DNA of 13,256 bases, from NCBI GenBank assembly GCA_011620465.1, contig WOZC01000171.1, forward strand, positions 29,767 through 43,022, written 5' to 3'. The translations under genes were made by a program, and so were the position numbers. The DNA comes from Anaerolineaceae bacterium. GTDB taxonomy: Bacteria > Chloroflexota > Anaerolineae > Anaerolineales > Anaerolineaceae. The notes under the pieces were generated by a model. That model had not been told where the DNA came from. It did not search any database and saw nothing but the letters and a program-made list of their open reading frames with translations. This document shows positions 1 to 6,429 of the stretch, piece after piece. Every line of letters begins with the position of its first letter. Position 1 is the stretch's first letter.

Positions 1-40
1 GTTAGGTGTTCGGTTCGGCTGCAATTAATCGCCTATAGCA

Positions 41-46
41 TATAAT
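41..46 (+). promoter_or_regulatory. -10 hexamer of a probable leaderless promoter
   Basis: A perfect TATAAT lies exactly 6 nt upstream of the GTG start at 53, so transcription would begin at or next to the start codon. No Shine-Dalgarno sequence is visible between it and the GTG. A convincing -35 hexamer is not seen at the right distance. The -10 match is seen directly; the leaderless reading is inferred from the spacing, which recurs at 2386-2391 and 4995-5000. Confidence 0.5.
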
Positions 47-52
47 TGAAGC

Positions 53-2383
53 GTGAATATTGGTCCGTTTTTCCAGAGTGACGCCATTGGTCTTACCTTT
101 GCTGCTGATCAGTTTTTTTTTGAAACACCAGCCGCGCTTGATGCCGTCTGGCAACTGGAAACAGAGGAAAGCGCGCCTATCAGTTTGATGAGCACGCTGG
201 GCTTGCAGGCACGTTCCTTTCAGATCATGCCTCAGGTGAGCCTGAACAAGATTGCCAAGGAAAGAATCCAGGATTTCTTTAGTCAACCCTGCATCGACCT
301 GGTTTTCTCCAATTATGTCAAGTTGACCATCACCCCCTTTGCCGATGTCCAGGCAAGCATCGAATTTTGGGTACGCAGCGGTGATTGGGTCCAGGGGCGC
401 ATCAGCATCACTAACCACGGTGAAACCAACATCGAAGCCGGAGCCAGGTTAGCAGCCAGGCTGATCACATTGCAGGGCAATTCCGAGCTCAAACCAACAC
501 GCCAGGGCTTTCAGACAAACCTGAAGGGTCAAAGCGGCAGCCTGTTGGTTAACCTCATCATGGAAGGAAGCTCTAAAACCGTGCTGAGCCCGAACCTGGC
601 ACTGGAACAAAGCAAACACCTCAGCCCCGGACAAACGCTCCGGACTCTCTGGCAATGCGAAATTCAAAAACAAGGCGGCGAGATTCGTCCTGAATCAAGA
701 GCTTTCCCGATCAATTGGGATGGTGAAATCGCGCGCTTGGAGGTTGTCAATCAATCGCGCATGGTTCAGCTTATTACGCCTCAATCCAATTGGGATGCGG
801 TTTTCTTTTCCAACCAGAACCAGGCTTTCCAACTTTTACGGAAGAATGCCCAGGGACACGTAAGTCCCGATAAAAGCCGCAGCATCCATTCTGCCTTTAC
901 TCCTACCACATCAAGTGTACGAACAGGCATCTCTGGCTTGGAGTTATGGCAGCTTGTTGGCAGTTTGCTCCCTGCACAAGCCGATCTGGCAGCAACTCTG
1001 TTGGCAGATTACCTGGCAAAAGCATTAGCAGATTTGAGGAACAACCCGCGCTCAGCCTTGCCCTTCCCTTGTTTGTGCGACCTCGCATGGCGGGTGCATC
1101 AGCAATACCAAAAAAAAGAGTTTTTGCTGGAAATCTACCCAGCCTTAAAGGCGGTCTGCCTTTCGTGGTTCACTCCCGAGCATGACCGCGACCAAGATGG
1201 TATCCCTGAATGGACGAGCATCGAACAATGTGGGCTGACCACACTGCCAGCCTTTGACCTGATCGACGAGAACAATATGTCTACGCGCATCAGCTTTACG
1301 GAACAACTCAATTTAGCAGCCTTGCTGGCAATCGAACTCCAGGAATTGCGTAAAGCAGCCCAAGTGGCGGAAGACCAGGAAACGCTAACTACAATCGACA
1401 ATCACTTCACCATTCTAAATGCTTTCATTACGAGGTTTGCAAACAAGAGTTTTGAAACTGGCTGCCTGGACTTTGAAAGCCATCGCTGGTACCCCGGGGA
1501 GGTGTTATACCAGGGTGATCTGAAGAATTTCGGGTCGAAATCGATCTACTTAAAATCTCCTGCCAGGCTAAATTTGCGATTAAAACCCTCTTTGCAGTTA
1601 AAAAAACTAGCCGTCTTTTATCTTCATGGTGAAAATGAAGCGGGTGAACAAGTGGTTGAACCAGTCGATCCTATAAATTTAATCTGGCTGCCTGGTAGTT
1701 TTTTCTACACCACCAACCAGATCTTTGCCCGGATAGACAAGATCAGCAACCTGGAGATCGAAGGATGCCACCTGCAGATCCACCAGGCAGACTTAGCCAG
1801 CCGTGATGTAGGACTTTTACTTGCTGCTCACATTGAAAACGACCAGGAGGAAGCTGAGACTGAAACGACAAAAGATTGGAATCTCAAATCTATCCTGACC
1901 GCTTCCAATTATGGACTACCTGAGAATCTGGATCCAGATGCCAATAAAAGGGTGGTCAACATGGGCTGGAACCTCCTCATTCTTGCGAACTTGATCCGAA
2001 AAGATGAGCCAGAAGCGGCGTTTCAACTCCTCAATCAACTCCAACAGGCACAAATCAATCATTTTCGCCTGGAACATAACAACACCGATCGCTGGAGCAC
2101 TCAAAATGGTCGCTTCTTCGGGCTGCGGAATACGATCGGCGGCTTACTCCCGGTCAGCCTGGTTTTGGAATTGGCAGGGATCCGGATTTCTAACGAGAAC
2201 AAAGTGACTCTACGAGGGCAAAATCCGTTTCCATGGCTTTTCAAGGTGCAATATCGCGGGCTTGAAGTGACCCGTGATGGAAAAAACGCGATCGTACGCT
2301 TTTCGGATGGAACAATTCAACACCATTTTGGCAGCTCTCAGAAGACTTATTCCAACGAGGCTGAAGATACCACAGCAAGTTAA
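53..2383 (+). CDS. Glycosidase-fold-like protein ((alpha/alpha)6 type), probably not a standard enzyme
   Basis: A 776-aa protein with no signal peptide or membrane segment, so probably cytoplasmic. An in-frame TGA at 47-49 leaves GTG 53 as the first start; the next ATG is at codon 46. Residues about 85-220 look like a beta-sandwich. From about 295 to 710 there are helix pairs typical of (alpha/alpha)6 glycosidases related to GH63/MGH-type enzymes: an LPFPCLCDLAWRVHQQY-like helix at 336-352, a DRDQDGIPEW calcium-loop-like motif at 378-387, and a YGLPENLDP stretch at 620-628. A C-terminal beta region (about 725-755) ends in an RFSDG motif. In GH63-like enzymes the segment after DGxPEW usually reads like SGMDNSPRFD, with a catalytic Asp; here it reads CGLTTLPAFD (393-402), with Thr in the Asp place. 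Glu674 might correspond to the second acid. Substrate unknown. The lipoprotein gene follows after 14 nt. Family placement is from motif memory only. Confidence 0.6.
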   Translation: MNIGPFFQSDAIGLTFAADQFFFETPAALDAVWQLETEESAPISLMSTLGLQARSFQIMPQVSLNKIAKERIQDFFSQPCIDLVFSNYVKLTITPFADVQASIEFWVRSGDWVQGRISITNHGETNIEAGARLAARLITLQGNSELKPTRQGFQTNLKGQSGSLLVNLIMEGSSKTVLSPNLALEQSKHLSPGQTLRTLWQCEIQKQGGEIRPESRAFPINWDGEIARLEVVNQSRMVQLITPQSNWDAVFFSNQNQAFQLLRKNAQGHVSPDKSRSIHSAFTPTTSSVRTGISGLELWQLVGSLLPAQADLAATLLADYLAKALADLRNNPRSALPFPCLCDLAWRVHQQYQKKEFLLEIYPALKAVCLSWFTPEHDRDQDGIPEWTSIEQCGLTTLPAFDLIDENNMSTRISFTEQLNLAALLAIELQELRKAAQVAEDQETLTTIDNHFTILNAFITRFANKSFETGCLDFESHRWYPGEVLYQGDLKNFGSKSIYLKSPARLNLRLKPSLQLKKLAVFYLHGENEAGEQVVEPVDPINLIWLPGSFFYTTNQIFARIDKISNLEIEGCHLQIHQADLASRDVGLLLAAHIENDQEEAETETTKDWNLKSILTASNYGLPENLDPDANKRVVNMGWNLLILANLIRKDEPEAAFQLLNQLQQAQINHFRLEHNNTDRWSTQNGRFFGLRNTIGGLLPVSLVLELAGIRISNENKVTLRGQNPFPWLFKVQYRGLEVTRDGKNAIVRFSDGTIQHHFGSSQKTYSNEAEDTTAS

Positions 2384-2385
2384 TG

Positions 2386-2391
2386 TAAAAT
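2386..2391 (+). promoter_or_regulatory. -10 hexamer of a probable leaderless promoter for the lipoprotein gene
   Basis: TAAAAT, directly preceded by TG, ends 6 nt before the ATG at 2398. It sits in the 14-nt gap after the upstream stop codon. There is no Shine-Dalgarno sequence in front of this ATG and no clear -35. The gene may be read both from its own leaderless start and by run-through from the gene above. Confidence 0.4.
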
Positions 2392-2397
2392 CAGAGC

Positions 2398-3096
2398 ATG
2401 CGGCATAAACTCTTTCGATTCCTGCTTCTGATCGCGATTCTCTCGCTTCTGGCAGCTTGCCGCCCGCAAAGCACTTCCACACCTGTCCCAAGCCTTCCTC
2501 CCATGCTCAACGAGGAAGAATTACTGCGGACATCGGTCGCCCAGGTCACCCAGGCTGCCTTTGAAACACTCGCTTTTCTTCCCACAACAACCGCTACCAG
2601 CACCAGCGTAGCAACCCCACAAATTACCCAAATCCCAACCATCGCTCGCAGTACCACACCTGAACCCACCCCGACCAGTGACCTGCCCTGCAACAAAGCA
2701 GGCGCGGGAGTCCCGTTTGATATCACCATTCCGGATAATAGCCCCATGTATGCTGGTCAGGAGTTCACCAAAACCTGGAGGCTGGTGAACCGCGGGAGTT
2801 GCAAATGGACCCGCCTGTACAAACTGGTTTTCTATTCCCAGAACTCGATGGGCGCTCAACAGGAACAGTTCTTAAGTGGTGAAGTACTGCCTGGTCAGGC
2901 AATTGATCTGAGCGTCAAGTTTTTCGCCCCAACTTCTCCAGGCACTTACCAAAGCAATTGGATGCTGCAGGATGCGAATGGCAATCTTTTTGGAATTGGG
3001 TTTAATGCTGACGCGCCTTTTTACGTCAGGATCATTGTAACCAAGGACCTGACACCAACGCCAACAATTACCCTTACCCCAACACCGACTCCTTGA
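2398..3096 (+). CDS. Lipoprotein with NBR1-type Ig-like domain
   Basis: A 232-aa predicted lipoprotein. Residues 1-20 form a signal peptide (basic MRHK, then a Leu/Ile core) ending in the lipobox LLAAC, with Cys21 as the lipidated residue. A Thr/Ser/Pro-rich linker of about 70 residues follows. Residues about 105-213 match the NBR1 Ig-like (central domain) pattern: FTKTWRLVNRGSCKW (123-137), a GEVLPGQ turn, then SPGTYQSNWMLQDANGNLFG (180-199). Cys98 and Cys135 could form a disulfide outside the cell. The tail (219-232) is a TPTP repeat. Such domains on lipid-anchored stalks are frequent in Anaerolineae surface proteins; the ligand is unknown. It lies 14 nt after the glycosidase-like gene, but a functional link is only suggested by proximity. 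Confidence 0.85.
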   Translation: MRHKLFRFLLLIAILSLLAACRPQSTSTPVPSLPPMLNEEELLRTSVAQVTQAAFETLAFLPTTTATSTSVATPQITQIPTIARSTTPEPTPTSDLPCNKAGAGVPFDITIPDNSPMYAGQEFTKTWRLVNRGSCKWTRLYKLVFYSQNSMGAQQEQFLSGEVLPGQAIDLSVKFFAPTSPGTYQSNWMLQDANGNLFGIGFNADAPFYVRIIVTKDLTPTPTITLTPTPTP

Positions 3097-3120
3097 ACTA
3101 TTCACTGCACTATTCACTGC
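3097..3120 (+). repeat. 12-bp perfect tandem duplication after the lipoprotein stop codon
   Basis: The unit actattcactgc occurs twice back to back (3097-3108 and 3109-3120), starting at the base after the TGA stop. It is too short to fold into a terminator. It lies in the spacer that also holds the promoter region of the isomerase gene, so copy number could alter spacing there. Function unknown. Confidence 0.9.
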
Positions 3121-3140
3121 AAAGAATCCCAAAAATGGGT

Positions 3141-3164
3141 TAAGATTATGCTTGCCCCAAGGAG
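3141..3164 (+). promoter_or_regulatory. Possible -10 and clear Shine-Dalgarno of the isomerase gene
   Basis: AAGGAG at 3159-3164 is 6 nt from the ATG at 3171 and decides that start. Two overlapping -10-like hexamers, TAAGAT (3141-3146) and TATGCT (3147-3152), lie just upstream. No good -35 is seen, so the promoter part is weak, whereas the ribosome binding site is strong. Confidence 0.5.
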
Positions 3165-3170
3165 TATCTC

Positions 3171-4217
3171 ATGAATGAAATCAACCCAAAAGACCCCGAA
3201 AATATGGCAGCCTACATTGAATCTCTGCCGAGAGACCTCTCTACAGCCTGGCTACAAGGTTTGGAGAAACCTTTACCTAACTATCCGAAGATCCAAAAGA
3301 TTTTGATCAGTGGTATGGGCGGCTCTGCCATCGGCGGGGATCTTTTTGCTAGTTACCTGGCACCTCTGGCTCCCATACCCGTCATTTCCCGCCGCGATTA
3401 CGGCTTGCCCTCTTGGGCGGATGGTCCGGATACGCTGGTGGTTTGCTCCTCCCATTCTGGCAACACCGAGGAGACCCTCAGTAGTTTCCATGCTGCCAAA
3501 GAAAGAGGCTGCTCCTTGCTGGCAATTTCCACTGGTGGAACACTGCAAAGAGAAGTCCTCGCCTCAGGGATCACCCACTGGTACTTCAATCACACCGGGC
3601 AGCCCAGAACCGCCATCGGCTGGTCGTTTGGGCTTCTGCTTGCCTTGGGAGAGCGTTTGGGCTTGATCCACAATCAACAAAAAGATATTGATAAAGCGGT
3701 TGCAATTATGAAAGAGCAACATCAACGGCTGGCGCCCACAATTCCATTCATCGAAAATCCAGCCAAACGGCTGGCAGGACAGTTGCTTAATCGCAACATT
3801 GTGATTTTTGCTGCTGGCGAGGTGGAAGTGATCGCACGCCGTTGGAAAACACAGATCAACGAATTAGCAAAAGCCTGGGCGAGTTTTGAGGGCATCCCTG
3901 AAATGAACCACAACACCCTGGCAGGACTGGTTTTTCCCGATGCTCTTTTTGAGAAAACGTCTGCCATTTTCTTGCGCGCGGCAATGGATCACCCTCGCAA
4001 TCAAAAACGGATCGATTTGAGCATGCAGTTCTTCCTGGAAGCCGGCATCGCGGTGGATTCAGTGGTCGCTCATGGAGATGGACGCCTGGCACAACTGTGG
4101 AGCCTGCTCCAGTTTGGCGACTATGTTTCCTATTACCTTGCCCTGGATTACGGTATCGACCCTACCCCAGTAGAAGCTCTCAATACGCTGAAAACAGCAC
4201 TTTCCAAAAACGATTAG
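3171..4217 (+). CDS. Bifunctional phosphoglucose/phosphomannose isomerase
   Basis: A 348-aa cytoplasmic enzyme of the SIS-fold family that interconverts glucose-6-P or mannose-6-P with fructose-6-P. It feeds glycolysis, and mannose-based sugar nucleotide synthesis. Visible signatures are the first SIS loop GMGGSAIGGDL (48-58), the phosphate-binding SSHSGNTEET (93-102), the active-site segment PEMNHN (243-248) with the expected catalytic Glu244, the PRNQKRI segment (275-281) and the C-terminal GDYVSYYLALDYGIDPTPVE (316-335). Length is normal for this family and shorter than classical Pgi. PEMNHN is followed by Thr249, where many relatives, as I recall, have Glu. The gene has its own Shine-Dalgarno and sits 74 nt after the lipoprotein gene. 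It converges with the uracil-DNA glycosylase gene; no clear terminator is visible in the 90-nt gap (4218-4307). Confidence 0.93.
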   Translation: MNEINPKDPENMAAYIESLPRDLSTAWLQGLEKPLPNYPKIQKILISGMGGSAIGGDLFASYLAPLAPIPVISRRDYGLPSWADGPDTLVVCSSHSGNTEETLSSFHAAKERGCSLLAISTGGTLQREVLASGITHWYFNHTGQPRTAIGWSFGLLLALGERLGLIHNQQKDIDKAVAIMKEQHQRLAPTIPFIENPAKRLAGQLLNRNIVIFAAGEVEVIARRWKTQINELAKAWASFEGIPEMNHNTLAGLVFPDALFEKTSAIFLRAAMDHPRNQKRIDLSMQFFLEAGIAVDSVVAHGDGRLAQLWSLLQFGDYVSYYLALDYGIDPTPVEALNTLKTALSKND

Positions 4218-4307
4218 AGAGGGTACGTGTTTACTACTCGATGAAGTTCCCGGTTTCAGCGCTTACCGGTAACCCATCAATTCAACCTTACGACTTCAGA
4301 TTGCTTG

Positions 4308-4988
4308 TTATACCAACCGTTGGCGGGCATGTTGCCAGATTTGATCAAACATCTTCACCGTCAACCGACCGGTTTGTGTGTTTTGCAGGCTGGGATGGTA
4401 AGAACACAAAATCCATGGCAATTTATCGGAGAGCTGGTAAAAGGCTCCATGACTGAACATAATTTCCCTCTTGGGCATTCCGGAATAACCAGGCAATCTT
4501 AGCAGACTGTCGAAGGCAATTTTCCCCAACAGTACCACCCCCTGTAAAGCAGGCAAAAGTGACATCTCACGTTCAAGCCATGGCTGACAGTTATTGAGTT
4601 CTTCAAGGGTCGGTTTGTTTCCTGGGGGAGCACATCGACCAGAAGCGGTCAGCCAACAATCACGCAATTCGAGTCCATCATCACGGTGTGTTGAGTCGGG
4701 TTGATTGGCAAAGCCTGCCCGGTAAAGTGCCGGGAAGAGAAAGTTGCCGGAACCATCTCCAGTGAACATCCTGCCAGTTCGGTTCGAGCCATGCGCGCCG
4801 GGTGCCAACCCAAGGATGAGCAATCGCGCTTGCGGGTCGCCAAATCCGGGAACCGGCTTGCCCCAATAGTCCCAATCGAAATAGGCTCGCCTTTTGGTCC
4901 TTCCCACCTCTTCCCGCCATTCAACCAACCGGGGGCACTTTCGGCAGGAGATGATTTCTTGCTGCAGTTGGATCAGTTTGTCTTCCAT
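4308..4988 (-). CDS. Uracil-DNA glycosylase, family 5 (UDGb type), 4Fe-4S
   Basis: A 226-aa base-excision repair enzyme that removes uracil, and in this family often other deaminated bases, from DNA. Four cysteines fit the iron-sulfur cluster of families 4 and 5: Cys15-X2-Cys18 near the N terminus, then Cys119 and Cys134. Motif 1 is GLAPGAHGSNRTGRMFTGD (60-78); the Ala-His-Gly pattern is typical of family 5 rather than family 4 (GEAPG). Motif 3 is HPSLQNTQTGRLT (198-210). The ATG at 4988 was preferred over the in-frame TTG at 4994. No Shine-Dalgarno exists at either, and an extended -10 element lies exactly 6 nt before the ATG. The gene lies downstream of the enolase terminator and so is probably a separate transcription unit. 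Confidence 0.93.
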   Translation of the reverse strand: MEDKLIQLQQEIISCRKCPRLVEWREEVGRTKRRAYFDWDYWGKPVPGFGDPQARLLILGLAPGAHGSNRTGRMFTGDGSGNFLFPALYRAGFANQPDSTHRDDGLELRDCWLTASGRCAPPGNKPTLEELNNCQPWLEREMSLLPALQGVVLLGKIAFDSLLRLPGYSGMPKREIMFSHGAFYQLSDKLPWILCSYHPSLQNTQTGRLTVKMFDQIWQHARQRLV

Positions 4989-4994
4989 TGCCAA

Positions 4995-5003
4995 AGTTTA
5001 CCA
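4995..5003 (-). promoter_or_regulatory. Extended -10 promoter, probably leaderless, for the uracil-DNA glycosylase gene
   Basis: On the minus strand TGGTAAACT combines an extended TGn element with a TANNNT hexamer (5000-4995), ending 6 nt before the ATG at 4988. A TTGTGG at 5025-5020 is a weak -35 candidate with a long 19-nt spacer. The element lies between the enolase terminator and the gene, as expected for an independent promoter. Confidence 0.5.
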
Positions 5004-5023
5004 GAGCTCAAAACAATTGCCAC

Positions 5024-5060
5024 AAAAAAAGCCATCCTCAATAGTGAGGATGGCTTTGCA
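5024..5060 (-). terminator. Rho-independent terminator of enolase
   Basis: A perfect inverted repeat, AAAGCCATCCTC (5028-5039) with GAGGATGGCTTT (5046-5057), extends by one more A-T pair to a 13-bp stem with a 4-nt loop. On the minus strand it runs into seven T residues (5030-5024). It begins about 20 nt after the enolase stop codon. Confidence 0.92.
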
Positions 5061-5078
5061 TCTAAAAAAGTTGTGCGG

Positions 5079-6374
5079 TTAGCGTTTGAAAGCCAGGGCA
5101 TTCCAGCCAGCATATTCACTGGTCAGGTCAAGTTCTTGCTCGATACGCAGCAGTTGATTGTATTTTGCTACCCGGTCAGAGCGTGCCGGCGCACCGGTCT
5201 TGATCTGACCCATATTCATTGCCACTGCCAGATCAGCGATGGTGCTGTCTTCGGTCTCGCCAGAGCGATGGGAGCAGACAGCGCGCCATCCGTTACTCTG
5301 AACCATGCTGACAGCTTTCATCGTTTCAGTCAGTGAGCCAATTTGGTTGACCTTAACCAGAAGCGCATTACAGGCTTTTTCTTCGATCGCGCGGGCGACG
5401 CGGGCGGGGTTGGTCACCAGCAAGTCATCACCAACGATTTGCAGGCGATGTCCGTTCTTAGCGGTGAAGTTCTTCCAACCTTCCCAATCGTCCTGGGCGA
5501 AACCGTCCTCAATAGAAACGATGGGATACTGCTCGATCCAATTGGTCCAGAAATCGACCATTTCGTCGCTTGTCAGTTTGCGACCTTCTTTGCGGAGGTT
5601 ATAGAGTTTGGTATCTTCTTCGTAGAGTTCGGAGGCTGCCGGGTCGAGTGCAATTGCCACGTCTGTACCTGGTCTGTAGCCAGCCTTTTCAATGGCTTCC
5701 AGAATCAGTTCCACGGCTTCATTATTCGCTTTCAGGGCAGGAGCAAACCCGCCCTCATCGCCAACCAGGGTGCCATAACCTTGGGCTTTAAGAACGCCTT
5801 TCAGAGCAGTATAAATTTCTGCTCCCCAGCGCAAACCTTCGGTGAAGGTTTCGGCACCAAGCGGCATGACCATGAACTCCTGGGCGTCTGTGCTCTGCCA
5901 GCCTGTGTGTGCTCCACCGTTCAGGATGTTCATCATCGGAACGGGCAGAACGTGGGCATAAACACCACCAAGGTAACGATAAAGAGGTAAACCCAACGAA
6001 GCGGCAGCGGCTTTAGCAACTGCCAGACTGGTTCCCAGGATGGCATTAGCACCAAATTTCGATTTATTGGCGGTGCCGTCCAGGTCGATCAAGAGCTCAT
6101 CGATCTCCTTTTGTTCGATCGCGTCCATGCCAAACAACTCGTCCGCGATTTCTTCGTTGACGTGGTCGACTGCCTCTAAAACACCTTTTCCATTGTAACG
6201 ATTCTTATCGCCATCACGTAATTCCAGTGCTTCGTGAATGCCAGTAGAAGCTCCAGATGGGACAGCTGCCCTTCCAAAGCTACCGTCAGCCAGCACCACT
6301 TCCACTTCCACGGTGGGATTTCCTCGTGAATCCAAGATTTCAATAGCGTTGATAAATTCAATAGTTGTGTCCAT
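5079..6374 (-). CDS. eno: Enolase (phosphopyruvate hydratase)
   Basis: A 431-aa glycolytic enzyme converting 2-phosphoglycerate to phosphoenolpyruvate with Mg2+. All hallmarks are present: EILDSRGNPTVEVEV at the N terminus, SGASTG loop, GDEGGFAP with the catalytic Glu, metal ligands in ALDPAASE, SIEDGFAQDDW and GDDLLVTN, the LLVKVNQIGSLTET signature with the catalytic Lys, and SHRSGETEDSTIADLAV. The frame could begin two codons earlier at a TTG (6380), but AAAGGA (6387-6382) is only 1 nt from that TTG and 7 nt from the ATG at 6374, so the ATG is chosen. It lies 55 nt after pyrG on the same strand, with no terminator between them, so run-through is likely. A TATACT at 6413-6408 could be a local -10 but lacks a good -35. 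Confidence 0.98.
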   Translation of the reverse strand: MDTTIEFINAIEILDSRGNPTVEVEVVLADGSFGRAAVPSGASTGIHEALELRDGDKNRYNGKGVLEAVDHVNEEIADELFGMDAIEQKEIDELLIDLDGTANKSKFGANAILGTSLAVAKAAAASLGLPLYRYLGGVYAHVLPVPMMNILNGGAHTGWQSTDAQEFMVMPLGAETFTEGLRWGAEIYTALKGVLKAQGYGTLVGDEGGFAPALKANNEAVELILEAIEKAGYRPGTDVAIALDPAASELYEEDTKLYNLRKEGRKLTSDEMVDFWTNWIEQYPIVSIEDGFAQDDWEGWKNFTAKNGHRLQIVGDDLLVTNPARVARAIEEKACNALLVKVNQIGSLTETMKAVSMVQSNGWRAVCSHRSGETEDSTIADLAVAMNMGQIKTGAPARSDRVAKYNQLLRIEQELDLTSEYAGWNALAFKR

Positions 6375-6429
6375 TTCCAAGTCCTTTCATCTATTGGGTA
6401 TTTTAAAAGTATAACCTAACCTCATCGAG

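Noticed and set aside
2..418. 138-codon minus-strand frame opposite the first gene
   Set aside because: It is antisense to the well-supported 776-aa frame and has no recognisable motifs or ribosome binding site.
4218..4307. CCGGT/ACCGG inverted repeat between the convergent isomerase and uracil-DNA glycosylase genes
   Set aside because: The stem is only 5 bp with a 10-nt loop and no T run on either strand, so it is not supportable as a terminator.
4701..5336. 211-codon plus-strand frame spanning the uracil-DNA glycosylase start and the enolase end
   Set aside because: It lies antisense to two certain genes and reads straight through the enolase terminator, so it is a shadow frame.
6375..6380. 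TTG start two codons upstream for enolase
   Set aside because: The AAAGGA ribosome binding site is only 1 nt from the TTG but 7 nt from the ATG at 6374.
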